Origin: Streptomyces sp. MST-110588
GTDB lineage: Bacteria > Actinomycetota > Actinomycetes > Streptomycetales > Streptomycetaceae
Direction: 5' to 3'
Assembly: GCF_022695595.1 (NCBI RefSeq)
Contig: NZ_CP074380.1
Location: 1,860,001-1,924,000, forward strand
DNA: 64,000 nucleotides
Part shown: positions 7,154-17,496 of the stretch, piece by piece
Layout: each line of letters opens with the position of its first letter
How positions within the stretch are numbered: the first letter of the stretch is position 1
Notes under the pieces: generated by a model
Told to the model about the DNA's origin: nothing
What the model saw: only the letters and a program-made list of their open reading frames with translations
The model's database searches: none
Made by a program: the position numbers and the translations under genes

Positions 7154-9484
7154 TCAGCGGATCCTTCGGCTCAGCGCCGTCAGGACGTACGCGCACACCA
7201 AAGTGGTGAGCGCCAGCACCAGTGCTCCTCCCACAGGCTGAGCCGCCATCCGCAACACCACCGACGCCTCCCGGTCGAACCCGGGTGGCCACTGGATCAG
7301 CGCCGCCGACCGCAACCGCGCGGAGACGTCGGCCAGGGCGCGGGCAGCAGGCACGTCCCACAGCCGTTGCACGGCCGGGACGATCAGCATCGGCACGGCC
7401 AGCACCACCGCCAGCCCCATGGCGGTGGACCGGAACAGCCCGGCGGCCAGCAGCCCCGCCCAGGCGCAGCCGACCACGAGAACCGTCCAGCCGAAGGCGA
7501 ACAGCGCTCCGTCAGCGGCCCGCGGCAGCGCCTGCGCGCCGAACAGGACGCGCATGAGCAGACCGTCCACCAGCAGCACGGCCGCCGCGAGCAGTAGCGC
7601 TATCGCACCGCTGACCAGGAGCTTTGCCATGAGCAGGCCGAGGCGCCGAGGGACGCCGCCCCGGTCCGGGGCGAGCGCCGGGTACCGGAACTCCTGGCCG
7701 AAGGCGAGCGCGCCCGCCAGCCCGGCGCCCAGGGCGGCCGGCGGGAACGGGAGCTGGGCCGGCCAGGCGGTGATCACGCGGGCGAAGGAGACGTCGGCGG
7801 TACGGGTCTGCAGCAGCGCCAGGGCGACGGACGCGGCGAGGGCGACGGCGGGCACCAGCAGCGCCGCGCGGTCGCTGACGGTACGGCGCAGTTCGTACCG
7901 CAACGGCCATACGGGAGCGGGGGCGGACAGCCGTGGGATGACGCCCCGTGCGGCGGCGGAGGAGCCGGAGGAGGGGGACGCAGACGCCGAGGTGTTCGCC
8001 GGTCGCAGAGCCGATCGGGACCTTGACCGGGGCGTCCTGGGAGACGCGGTGCCGGGCGGCGCCGGGGAGGCGGAGGACGAAGACGCGGATGCCGCCGTAC
8101 GGGCAGTGGCGGGGACCGCGGGCACTCCGGGGCGGCGGGCGATGAGCGGCGTCATCGGCTGCGTCATCCGAGGGGTCGGCCGGGAACTCAGCCGAGGGGA
8201 CGTACCGGGGGCCGATCGCGGGAACGAGCCGGGCGCCGATCCCGGGGACGGTCCGGGGGCCGGCCGGTGGGACTGTCCAGGGGCCGGCCGACGGGACGGC
8301 CCGGGGGCCGATCGGGAGTCCGGCTCTGGTTGCGCCGCGTCGGACCGGGTGACGCCCGCTGGGTCGGTTGACGCCTCGGGTGATCTCCTGGCCACCACAT
8401 GGTCCGGCTCCGCACCCGGGACCACCACCGCGTGCAGCGTCATAGGAGGCGCTACCGAGGACACATGCGGTGCGGCGGTGACGGTCACCTCGCTCACCTC
8501 ACCCACCCCGCCCGCCTCTTTCGCCTCGTCCGCCCTGTTCGACGGGGACGCGAGGCGGCCGTCGGCGCGATCGAGCGGGGTGACCGGACCGGTGTGCCCG
8601 ACCTCCTCCGCGAGCCGGTGCACGAGGATGCCGTGCCGAAAAGCCGTGTCGCCGACAGTCGCACACGTGCTGCCGTAGACAGCGATACGGCTGCCGCTCT
8701 CCCGTACGACTTCGATGGCGCGGCCCACGGCGGGATCGGTGGCGTGCCGGGCGCGCTGGGATTCGTCCATGAGGACTGCCGCGAGCCGGTCGGCGTGTGG
8801 GGACCGTACGACGACGCGGGGACGCAGACGGGTTCGGGCGAAGTCGGTGGCGTCCTGGTCCGCGACCAGCCGGCCCTCCTCGATGGTGACCACCCGGTCG
8901 GCGAGCCGCGCGGCTTCCCTGGCGTCTCGGGAGGTGACCAGTACGGCGGCGCCCTGTGCCGCGTACCCGCGCAGCAGGCCGTGCAACCAGGCCACCTCGC
9001 GAGGGGACACACCGGCCGAAGGATCGTCGAGGACGAGGGTCTGGGGATCACCGAGGAGGGCGACGGCCAGAGCCAGCCTGCGGTCCATGCCCCGCGAGAA
9101 CTCGCCCAGGCGCTGGTAGGCGAGTCCGCTGAGGCCGACGACGTCCAGTACGTCATCGGCCCGGCCCGCCGGAACGCCCGCCGCCGCACTGAGCATCCGC
9201 AGGTGCCCACGGGCCGTACGGGACGGGTGACCGGGGACGTCACCGAGCACCACACCGACTTCGCGGGCCGGGTTGGGGACGCGGTGCAACGGACGGCCGC
9301 GGAAGAGCGCGACGCCACGGCCCCGTTGGAGTTGCAGCATCAGCCGCAGCGCGGTCGTCTTGCCCGCGCCCTCGGCTCCGAGCAGGACGGTGATCTTTCC
9401 GGGAGGCGCCTCAAAAGTGAGGTCGTCGACGGCGGGGGGCAGCTCACGGCGGCGGGCGCTGGTCAGTCCGATGGCTTGGATCAT
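7154..9484 (-). CDS. ABC transporter, ATPase and permease fused in one chain with a long Pro/Ser/Ala linker
   Basis: A 776-residue protein. Residues 1-220 are an ABC ATPase: Walker A GAEGAGKTT, a degenerate signature EFSRGMDRRLALA in place of LSGGQ, Walker B LVLDDPSAG. Residues about 330-530 are a disordered linker rich in Pro, Ser, Ala and Arg (blocks such as RRPAPGQSHRPAPGPS). Residues about 540-776 carry roughly six hydrophobic segments typical of ABC-2 type permeases. The ATG at 9484 has GAGGGA 5 nt upstream. Upstream the sequence GATCGCGTCCCTCG is duplicated, copying the ribosome site. No frame break separates the parts. Fusion and the weak signature are unusual for ABC-2 exporters; the substrate is unknown. 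Confidence 0.85.
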   Translation of the reverse strand: MIQAIGLTSARRRELPPAVDDLTFEAPPGKITVLLGAEGAGKTTALRLMLQLQRGRGVALFRGRPLHRVPNPAREVGVVLGDVPGHPSRTARGHLRMLSAAAGVPAGRADDVLDVVGLSGLAYQRLGEFSRGMDRRLALAVALLGDPQTLVLDDPSAGVSPREVAWLHGLLRGYAAQGAAVLVTSRDAREAARLADRVVTIEEGRLVADQDATDFARTRLRPRVVVRSPHADRLAAVLMDESQRARHATDPAVGRAIEVVRESGSRIAVYGSTCATVGDTAFRHGILVHRLAEEVGHTGPVTPLDRADGRLASPSNRADEAKEAGGVGEVSEVTVTAAPHVSSVAPPMTLHAVVVPGAEPDHVVARRSPEASTDPAGVTRSDAAQPEPDSRSAPGPSRRPAPGQSHRPAPGPSPGSAPGSFPRSAPGTSPRLSSRPTPRMTQPMTPLIARRPGVPAVPATARTAASASSSSASPAPPGTASPRTPRSRSRSALRPANTSASASPSSGSSAAARGVIPRLSAPAPVWPLRYELRRTVSDRAALLVPAVALAASVALALLQTRTADVSFARVITAWPAQLPFPPAALGAGLAGALAFGQEFRYPALAPDRGGVPRRLGLLMAKLLVSGAIALLLAAAVLLVDGLLMRVLFGAQALPRAADGALFAFGWTVLVVGCAWAGLLAAGLFRSTAMGLAVVLAVPMLIVPAVQRLWDVPAARALADVSARLRSAALIQWPPGFDREASVVLRMAAQPVGGALVLALTTLVCAYVLTALSRRIR

Positions 9485-10236
9485 CGCGTCCCTCGTGGGG
9501 CGTGGGATCGCGTCCCTCGGGGGGCGTGAGACCGAGGGCGGGCAGGAGCGGGGACGAAGGGACTCACCCCGCCAAGGTAACCCTTTATGTCCCATTTGCC
9601 GGGGATGAGAGGAGTGGGATGGGGCTTCGTGTCAAACCCGCCCCGATCCCGGTTCCGGGCCCCTCCCCCTCCCCCACCCACCCCGCCTCCACCTCCGCCT
9701 CGCCCTCGCCCCGCCTCCGCCCAGCCCACAGCGCCCCTCGTGCTCCCCCATCTCTGCCACACCCTGGCCGAACAGGGGGCTTGAGCACGCTCAGAGTTCT
9801 TCAGGGGCTTGAGCACGCTCAGAGTTCTTCAACTGACCGCCTTCCTCAACTGGCTGCTCTCGCCTGACCGCTTCTGAAGCGGGACGCCAGGAAGGCCGTC
9901 GTGACATGGCCGGCAGCTTTGCGTGCCACCCCGCTTGAGCGCTTCCGGCAGCGCATTCCGGGGAAATGAAGCTCACCGGGCAATCGCCTCTCGCCGGCGC
10001 TGGACGCATGCGCAGGCGCGTCGGCTGCTCTCCCGTGTCCGTACGGCCATCGGTCATCGCCCGGCCGGTCGCGCTCGGGACGGGTGATACCGCATCGTGA
10101 GCAACACGTCACACATCACATGTCGCGTCCGAGGTCACGGGTGCGCAGATCACGGATACGGACCGGGTCCTGGCTCGGGCCGTCTGTCTGCGGTTGCGCG
10201 TGCGGCCGGCAAGCGCAGGTCGCAGCAGGGGGTGGC
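9485..10236. other. Intergenic region, no gene supported
   Basis: 752 bp between the start of the ABC gene and the end of the NUDIX gene. It contains a C-rich tract (9640-9730), a perfect 28-bp tandem duplication (separate entry) and otherwise unremarkable sequence. Minus-strand frames here (for example 9791-10057) have no ribosome site and read through the repeat, so I do not call them. Confidence 0.45.
9776..9831. repeat. Perfect 28-bp tandem duplication
   Basis: The 28-bp unit occupies 9776-9803 and 9804-9831 without a mismatch. Each copy holds the palindrome GAGCACGCTC. Its function is unknown. Confidence 0.9.
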
Positions 10237-11000
10237 TCAGACCTCGGGGCGGAGCATCGGGGGGTTGAGGAGGGTGGCGCCGCCGGCCCTGAAGAGTTGG
10301 GCGGGGCGGCCTCCCTGTCGTGTCGTCGTGCCGCCCGTGGGGACCAGGAAGCCTGGCGTGCCGGTCACCTTGCGGTGGAAGTTCCTGGGATCCAGGACCA
10401 CCCCCCAGACCGCCTCGTAGACCCGTCGCAGCTCGCCGACGGTGAACTCCTGCGGACAGAACGCGGTGGCGAGCGAGGAGTACTCGATCTTGGAGCGGGC
10501 CCGCTCCACGCCGTCCGCGAGGATGCGGGCGTGGTCGAACGCGAGCGGCGCGGCCTGGTCCGCGTCACGGACGTGGTTGTTCTCCTGCTCCAGAAGCGTC
10601 TCGACCGGGGCCCAGCGCGCCCCTTGGGTGTCGCCGCCCGCTCGCGGGGCGGGCAGGTCGGGGGCGAGCACCAGATGCGCCACGCTGACCACGCGCATCC
10701 TGGGGTCGCGCTTGGGGTCCCCGTAGGTGGCGAGCTGTTCGAGATGTGCGCCGTGGGAGGGGGCGGTCCGGCCGGGCCGTGGGCGTGCAGCCCGGTTTCC
10801 TCGGCCAGCTCCCTGGCCGCCGCGGCCTCCAGGTCCTCCTCGGCCCGTACGAATCCGCCCGGCAGGGCCCAGCGCCCCTGGAACGGCGGTTCTCCGCGAC
10901 GCACGGCCAGCGCGCACAGCGCGTGGCGACGCACCGTGAGCACGACCAGGTCGACGGTGACGGCGAACGGGGGGAAGGCCGACGGGTCGTAGGGAGACAT
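10237..11000 (-). pseudogene. NUDIX hydrolase/NrtR-like regulator, frameshifted
   Basis: The N-terminal half (from ATG at 11000) is a NUDIX domain with a complete NUDIX box (GGFVRAEEDLEAAAARELAE then ETG). The C-terminal half, in another frame down to 10237, is the winged-helix-like module found in NrtR regulators (EYSSLATAFCPQEFTVGELR; DPRNFHRKVTG). The two frames meet at a G5 run at 10759-10763 (C5 on the coding strand). One added C gives GPPPSHGAHLEQLATYG and restores a 254-residue protein. NrtR proteins sense ADP-ribose and repress NAD or sugar genes; here the next gene is glycogen-related. Either a sequencing error or a recent mutation explains the break. The leader before the ATG is weak. 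Confidence 0.8.
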
Positions 11001-11048
11001 GGCGCGATCATAGTCGTCCGCCTGACGATAAACAGGCCCTGCAGCACC

Positions 11049-13121
11049 TCACGCCCCCAGTTGCAAGCCATTTGCCGCCTCCTCCACCATCCCTAGACCC
11101 AGCCTGCTGATCCGTACGGCGAACGGCTTTTCCGCCACGCTCAGTCCGGTGAACTGGAGCGCCCCCAGCGGTGTGCTGCCGGCCGGACGCAGCGCGACGC
11201 TGCCGGCCGGCACATCGGGGCGGATGCCGGCCAGAGCGGCCAGTGCGTGTACGGCGCCTGCCGCGGCGACCGCCGCGGGCCGGCAGGCCGCGGGGTGCGG
11301 GACGGGGGCGCCGCCGCCGGTGCGCTGATCGCCCGCGTACATCTCCGGGAGGCGGTAGGAGAAGCTCTGTGCCGCGTCGAGCATCCCCCGTACCAGGGAC
11401 CCCGCCTCCTTCTCGTGGCCCGCGGCCAGCAGCCCGGACACGGCGATCGCCGTTTCATGGGTCCGTACGGCACCGCTTCGGTGACCGAAGGGGTTGTAGC
11501 CGCTCTCACCGGTTCCCAGGCCGCGCAGGCCCCAGCCGGAGTCCATGGCCGGGCCGCCGAGCAGCCGCGCGAGCTGCTGTGTACGCGCCTTGTCCAGCAG
11601 GCCGACGGCGTGTTCGCCACCGCCGAGCAGGCCGGTGTCCAGGAGGTGCGCGGCGAAGGATCCGAAGCGGGGCATCAGGCGCCCGTCGGCGGTTCTCAGG
11701 GCCGCCGGGCGCCCGCCACCGCGGTCCTCGACCCAGAAGTCCTCGCGGAACCGTGCCCGCAGGCCGGCCGCCCATTCCCGCAGGGCCGTGCCGCCCGGGC
11801 GGCCTGTGGCGTCGAGGAGGTCGGCGCCGAGCAGGGCGGCGCGGTGGGCGTGCGCCTGGGTGGCACAGCGGTACGGGCCGCTGGGCGCGGGGTCGGGGAC
11901 ATAGCCGCCGATCCTGGCTCTGCCCCGTTCCCCGGCCGCTGTGCGCAGCCACGCCAGGCAGCGTTCGGCGGCGGGCAGCAGCGGCTCGGTCTCGTGGTCC
12001 GGCAGGCCCCAGCGGCGTGCCTCGGCGAGGACGGTGGGGAACAGCAGGGTCGCTTCGACGCCGGTGCAGCTCGGCGGGGCATAAGGTCCGGCGTCGCGCA
12101 GGGCCCCGGGAATTCGGCCGAAATCCGCCCCCGCGGCGGTCACTTGGGTACGGGCGAGGCAACGCAGCGTACCGGCCGCGAGACGGGTGCCCAGGGGCAG
12201 CAGCATGCGCGCGGACCACAGCGCCTCGGCGGGGGAGAGGCCGCATCGCCACGGGGCGCCGCCGGCGATGTACATGTCCAGGGGCGCGCCGGGGACGCGG
12301 GTCAAAAGGCCGTGGAGGTCGTCGAGGCCGGCCTCCAGCAGTGCGTCGGCCCGGGTGTCGTCGCAGCGGAGCTGTGCCACGGACCAGGGCCTGGGCGGGC
12401 GTTCACCGCGAAGCCCCGTCAGGGCGGAGGGCGTCGAGTGACGCGGGTGGGGGGCGGTGGGTCTCTCCAGTCGTACGCGCAGCTCGATGGTCCGCCGGCC
12501 GCCGGGTTCCAGGTCCAGCTCCCAGCACAGCAGTCCCGCCGAGGCCATGACGTCGTTCGGTGCCGGGGAGGCGGTCACGACCGCTTGCGCCCCGGTCGTG
12601 GACCAGTGCAGTCCACAGTCGTGGACGCTGGCGGGCAGTTCGGGTCCGGTGAGCCCGACGGCCGCGCCGCTCAGCTCCGCGAGGTCCGTGCCGAGCCGGG
12701 TCTCGACCGGGATCCGCAGCGGTCGCAGGGCGCTGTTGTGAAAGGTGATCCGCTCCAGGCCGTCGGCGCTCCTCAGGCGCTCCACGCGGATTTCGGGGTC
12801 CGGGCCCCGGTCCGCGGCCGTACGCACCGTGCCGATGAAGCGGGCCCGGTCGGAGGCGATCATCCGACCTTGTACGGCCAGTGGTTCACAGCCCGCGACC
12901 CGCAGCTCGCACCGGGACAGGAGGCGGCGGCCGGCGCGGTAGAAACCGTTCAGGCCCCGGCCGGTGAGCTGGCCGTCTTCGCCGGAGATCGCCAGGGCCG
13001 GCAGGGCGACGCAGATCAGTGCGGAGTGGACAGGCTGGGGCTCCGGGGCCCGGGTGGACACCGGGCGGAGTTCGCCCGGTACCCGGCGGGCCGGCTGGGT
13101 GAGGGGGACCATGCTCGGCAC
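11049..13121 (-). CDS. Glycogen debranching-like protein (GDE N-terminal bis domain, amylo-alpha-1,6-glucosidase type)
   Basis: A 690-residue cytoplasmic protein. Residues about 30-240 form the beta-rich GDE N-terminal domain (LAISGEDGQLTGRGLNGFYR; RFIGTVRTAADRG). The rest is an (alpha/alpha)6-type glycosidase fold (DMYIAGGAPWRCGLSPAEAL; ALRTADGRLMPRFGSFAAHL; RSGAVRTHETAIAVSGLLAA). It probably trims alpha-1,6 branches or a related sugar polymer, but the catalytic acids cannot be fixed by eye. The GTG at 13121 is preferred because AGGGAG lies 8 nt upstream; an ATG 9 bp further in and a GTG at 13247 are alternatives. It lies 48 bp upstream of the NUDIX regulator gene and probably shares its transcript. 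Confidence 0.85.
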   Translation of the reverse strand: MPSMVPLTQPARRVPGELRPVSTRAPEPQPVHSALICVALPALAISGEDGQLTGRGLNGFYRAGRRLLSRCELRVAGCEPLAVQGRMIASDRARFIGTVRTAADRGPDPEIRVERLRSADGLERITFHNSALRPLRIPVETRLGTDLAELSGAAVGLTGPELPASVHDCGLHWSTTGAQAVVTASPAPNDVMASAGLLCWELDLEPGGRRTIELRVRLERPTAPHPRHSTPSALTGLRGERPPRPWSVAQLRCDDTRADALLEAGLDDLHGLLTRVPGAPLDMYIAGGAPWRCGLSPAEALWSARMLLPLGTRLAAGTLRCLARTQVTAAGADFGRIPGALRDAGPYAPPSCTGVEATLLFPTVLAEARRWGLPDHETEPLLPAAERCLAWLRTAAGERGRARIGGYVPDPAPSGPYRCATQAHAHRAALLGADLLDATGRPGGTALREWAAGLRARFREDFWVEDRGGGRPAALRTADGRLMPRFGSFAAHLLDTGLLGGGEHAVGLLDKARTQQLARLLGGPAMDSGWGLRGLGTGESGYNPFGHRSGAVRTHETAIAVSGLLAAGHEKEAGSLVRGMLDAAQSFSYRLPEMYAGDQRTGGGAPVPHPAACRPAAVAAAGAVHALAALAGIRPDVPAGSVALRPAGSTPLGALQFTGLSVAEKPFAVRISRLGLGMVEEAANGLQLGA

Positions 13122-13243
13122 TCTGTGCGCTCCCTGGTGTCTGGGCTCCGTAAGGACTGCGCCACATACAAGAACGGCGGGTTCGGAACTCAGGTCACGC
13201 GCGGCGTACGGCGGCGTGCCCGGTGCGGGGCTCAGCGCTGTGT

Positions 13244-14967
13244 TCACTGTCGGCTCCGGTCGTCGTCCGGGCTGATGCGGCGCCCGGTCCGGCCGGTACC
13301 GGGAGGGCTGTCGGAGCCGGCACCGGTACGGGGACGGGTGCGCGTGCGGGTACCGGGGCGGTTGTCGGGGCGGGTCCGGGCCCGGGGCCCGCCGGGGCGG
13401 TCAGTGGTGGGACGGCCGGTGGTGGGGCGCCCCGCGCGGGCCTGACGCCCGGGCCCGGCGCTTTCGCTCGCCCGGGCGTTCCTGCGCGGGAGCTTCGGCC
13501 GCAGGGCTCCGGCGGGCGGGGCCACGGATTCGGTGGTAGGGAGCGGGGAATCGGTGGAGAGCGTCAGGGAGCCGGTGGGCGGGGGCACGGATCCGGTGAC
13601 CGGCTCGGTGGAGGGAGCGTCCGGCCGGTCCTGGTCCGCTTCGCGCAGACAGCGGCGCAGCAGTTCGGGGTCGAGGCCCTCGTTGAGGGCGTGGTGCAGC
13701 AGTTGGGCGAAGAGGTACTCGGGGTCGATGCTCAGGGCACGTCCCAGCGCCACGCGCGCGGCCGGTTCGTCATCGGTCGACCAGGCGGCCCAGCCCGCCA
13801 GGGCCAGCGGGGCGACGGCGTGCTCGGTGTAGCCGTTGACGCAGCGGCGGGACAGGGCACGCCACAGGCGCAGGGCCGGCTCGGCGTCGGCTCCTTCCAT
13901 CCAGCGGGTCGCGGCCTGGTCCCGGGCCGCGCGGTCCTGGAGCCCGAGGATGAGCTGTGCGGCCTCACCGTCGGCCAGGAGCGCGTCGTCGCAGGCGTCC
14001 CGGGCGCGGCGGCTGCCCGTCGGCGGATCCTCGCGGAACCGGTGGACCAGCCGTGCGGCGAGGTCGAGCGTCTCCTTGCGGACGTCCATCTGGTCCTGTG
14101 TCCGGAGCATACGAGGGATCAGGGCCAGGGCCGTGGCGTCCAGTGCCTTTTCCTGACCCCCGGCTCGCGGCCCGCTGTGGGCGGTCAGCCGGGCCTCCAT
14201 CTCCCGCAGGGAACCGCCCACTTGCACACCGGCGAAGGCGGCGGCTGCGGCCATCACCGACGTACCGGGCATGACCAGGGCGGAGCCCTCCACAGGGCAG
14301 CAGCGGAAGTCGGGGCAGCAGTAGGACCAGTAGCGTCCACGGGAGATGCACAGCGCTTCGAGGACGGGGACGTCCAGGCTCCCGCAGGCGGTGCGGAGCC
14401 GCTGGGCGAGCGGACGGAGCCGTTCCATCACGTCCCGGCCGGTCTCCCCCTCCCGGGGCTCCCGGCAGAGGTAGACGATGACTCCGTCGGGGCGTCGACC
14501 GCGCTGCTCCCCGGCGGTGATCAGACAGCTCGCGAGCTGGTCGCAGATGTACGGCCACTGCGTCCTGTCGGCCGGGATGCCGAGCCTGACCCGTCCGCCG
14601 AAGCGTCCTCGCGGGCCGTGCAGTGCGACCAGGACGATGCTGTCGTCAGGGTAGAAGCCGAGCAGGTAGGGCAGGGCGTCGGCCAGTTCGGCCGGGCTGC
14701 GCAGGGTGACCTGGGGTTCGTCGGACAGGGCCGGGGCGGCCGGTGCCGAGTCGGAGCGGGCGGGCTCAGGGCGGGCCGGGTCCGGGCGGACGGGCTCGGA
14801 GCGGGCCGGGTGGGACCGTTCGGGGCCCGGGCGGTTGGGGGACGGGAGCGGTCGCAGGAGCCGAAGGAAGCGGAAGAAGTGGAGGAGCTGGAGGAGCTGG
14901 AGGAGCTGGAGGAGCTGGAGGAGTTGGAGGAGTCCGACGGATTGGTGGGTTCGGTGTGCTGGTTCAT
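13244..14967 (-). pseudogene. DUF4192 protein, frameshifted near its N-terminus
   Basis: The DUF4192 domain reads openly from QVTLRSPAELADALPYLLGF through LEALCISRGRYWSYCCPDF to the end at 13244, followed by an Arg/Pro/Thr-rich tail. That frame has no start codon upstream. The plausible start, ATG at 14967 (MNQHTEPTNPSDSS), lies in another frame and runs into a serine tract coded by 9-bp repeats. Adding one C to the C5 run at 14837-14841 joins the two as SRPPNRPGPERSHPA and gives about 574 residues. DUF4192 proteins are common in actinobacteria and of unknown function. The break may be a sequencing error, as at other G/C runs in this window. Confidence 0.75.
14881..14931. repeat. 9-bp repeats (GGAGGAGCT) in the DUF4192 N-terminal coding region
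   Basis: Five to six copies of GGAGGAGCT, the last with TT, coding for a run of about 14 serines (TCC TCC AGC) on the minus strand. A unit length divisible by three means copy-number change would keep frame. Confidence 0.85.
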
Positions 14968-15093
14968 GGCTTGAACATCCCGCGAGTCGCCGCTCCGCCG
15001 CGACCCCTGTGGATAACTCAAGGGTGACCGATGTTTTCCACAGCCGCGGGTGAGCGTTCGCGCGTTGTCGGTGGCATCGGGTTGCATGGAGCC

Positions 15094-17258
15094 ATGAGCA
15101 ACGAAGACCTGCGCGCCTCGGCCGATGCCGTCCTGTCCCGCCTCGTCGGCGACCCCGGCGGCGGCGCCACGCTGCGCGAGGACCAGTGGCGGGCGATCGA
15201 GGCGCTGGTCGCCGACCACCGCCGTGCGCTGGTCGTGCAGCGTACGGGCTGGGGCAAGTCGGCGGTGTACTTCGTCGCGACCGCGCTGCTGCGCCGGCGC
15301 GGCAGCGGCCCGACCGTGATCGTCTCCCCGCTGCTGGCGCTGATGCGCAACCAGGTGGACGCCGCCGCGCGCGCGGGTATCCACGCGCGCACGATCAACT
15401 CCTCCAACACCGAGGAGTGGGACACCGTGCAGGCGGAGGTGGCGGCGGGCGAGGTGGACGTCCTGCTGGTCAGTCCGGAGCGGCTGAACAACCCCGACTT
15501 CCGCGACCAGGTGCTGCCCAAACTCGCGGCTGCGACGGGGCTTTTGGTGGTCGACGAGGCACACTGCATCTCGGACTGGGGCCATGACTTCCGGCCGGAC
15601 TACCGGCGGCTGAGGACGATGCTCGCCGACCTTCCGCCGGGTGTGCCGGTGCTGGCGACGACCGCGACGGCCAACGCGCGGGTGACGGCCGATGTCGCCG
15701 AACAGCTCGGTACGGGCGAGGGTTCCGCCGAGGCGCTGGTGCTGCGCGGGCCGCTGGAGCGGGAGAGCCTGCGCCTGGGTGTGCTGCCGCTGCCGGACGC
15801 CGCCCACCGGCTGGCCTGGCTCGCCGATCATCTGGATGAGCTGCCGGGCTCGGGCATCATCTACACCCTGACCGTGGCCGCGGCCGAAGAGGTCACCGCT
15901 TTCCTGCGGCAGCGGGGCCACACCGTTGCCGCGTACACCGGCAAGACGGAGAACGCCGACCGTCAGCAGGCCGAGGACGATCTGCTGGCCAACCGCGTCA
16001 AGGCGCTGGTGGCGACGTCGGCGCTGGGCATGGGATTCGACAAGCCCGACCTGGGTTTCGTGCTGCATCTGGGATCGCCGTCCTCCCCCATCGCCTACTA
16101 CCAGCAGGTGGGGCGGGCCGGCCGCGGGGTGGAGCACGCGGAGGTGCTGCTGCTGCCCGGACGGGAGGACGAAGCGATCTGGAAGTACTTCGCCTCGCTC
16201 GCCTTCCCGCCCGAGGAGCAGGTGCGGCGGACCCTGGAAGTGCTGTCCGCCGCCGACCGGCCGCTGTCGCTGCCGGCGCTGGAGACACAGGTCGAGCTGC
16301 GCCGCTCGCGTCTGGAGACGATGCTCAAGGTCCTGGACGTGGACGGCGCCGTGCGGCGGGTGAAGGGCGGCTGGACCGCGACGGGACGGCCGTGGTCCTA
16401 CGATGCCGAGCGTTACGCGTGGGTGGCGCGGCAGCGTGAGGCGGAGCAGCAGGCAATGCGGGACTACGCCACGACGACGGGCTGCCGGATGGAGTTCCTG
16501 CGGCGGCAGTTGGACGACGAGGCGGCGGCCCCCTGCGGGCGCTGCGACAACTGCGCCGGGGCCCGGTTCACCCCTGAGGTGTCCGCCGCGTCCTTGGACG
16601 CCGCACGGGGTGAGCTGGGGCGGCCGGGTGTGGAGGTGGAGCCGCGGCGGATGTGGCCGACGGGGCTGCCGGCCATCGGCGTGGACCTCAAGGGCCGTAT
16701 TCCGGCCGGGGAACAGGCGGCGACCGGGCGGGCCCTGGGGCGTCTGTCGGACATCGGGTGGGGCAACCGGCTGCGTCCGATGCTTTCGCCCCAGGCGGCG
16801 GACGGCCCGGTTCCAGATGATGTCGCGGCGGCGGTGATCACGGTGCTCGCCGACTGGGCCAAGGGCCCCGGGGCTGGGCCTCGGGTGCGCCGGACGCGCC
16901 GGCCCGGCCGGTGGGTGTGGTGACGGTGGGCTCACGGACCCGGCCGCAACTGGTCCGCTCGCTCGGTGAGCACATCGCCTCGGTCGGGCGGATGCCGTTC
17001 CTGGGGACGGTGAGTGTTGTGGACGACGAGGGCGGTACGCGGATTTCGCGGAGCAACAGCGCGCAGCGGCTGCGGGCGTTGCACGGCGCGTTGAGTGTGC
17101 CGCCGGCGCTGGCGGAGGCCCTGGGCTCGGCGGGTGGCCCCGTGTTGTTGGTGGACGACTGGGCGGACACCGGCTGGACGCTGGCGGTCGCCGCGCGGCT
17201 CGTACGGAAAGCGGGGGCGGCCGGGGTGTTCCCGCTGGTCCTCGCCGTACAGGGATGA
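15094..17258 (+). CDS. RecQ-family ATP-dependent DNA helicase with C-terminal phosphoribosyltransferase-like domain (frameshift near 16866-16873)
   Basis: The helicase part (residues 1-610) has [18 protein letters not shown] (motif I, variant of GxGKS), [18 protein letters not shown] (motif II, DEAH), TATAN (III), [13 protein letters not shown] (V), QQVGRAGRG (VI) and a zinc-binding segment CGRCDNCAG. At CCCCGGGG (16866-16873) the frame leads to a stop at 16921-16923. One added base restores [18 protein letters not shown] and reads on to 17258. That tail holds [17 protein letters not shown], the PRPP-binding motif of phosphoribosyltransferases. I start at ATG 15094 by similarity to the family; an upstream ATG at 15031 has a better leader. 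Both parts are probably one protein of about 722 residues. Confidence 0.85.
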
Positions 17259-17496
17259 GGTGAGGGGAGTGAGCGGGTATCGGCGGCCGGTGGGGCGGGA
17301 AGAGATAGGAGGAGTGCGCCGGATGGCAGGGCGTCCGCGTGGATTGCTCGTTGCCGCGCGCCGGTGCGGCGGTGAGAATGGAACTCGCTTCCCCCTATCA
17401 GCCGTCCGCGGTCAGGCCGTGCCGGGCTGCGCCGGCTCAGCCGGCCGCCGTCCGAGCCGCTGTCCGACGCGTGCACGTGGAGACGAAGGGAGGGCC

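Noticed and set aside
10755..10765. Programmed -1 frameshifting in the NUDIX gene.
   Set aside because: The sequence G-CCC-CCT does not allow good re-pairing in the -1 frame, no downstream pseudoknot was evident, and similar breaks recur at other homopolymers.
14521..16935. A long minus-strand frame opposite the RecQ gene.
   Set aside because: Only its last part, from 14967, matches the DUF4192 N-terminus. The rest is a shadow of the helicase.
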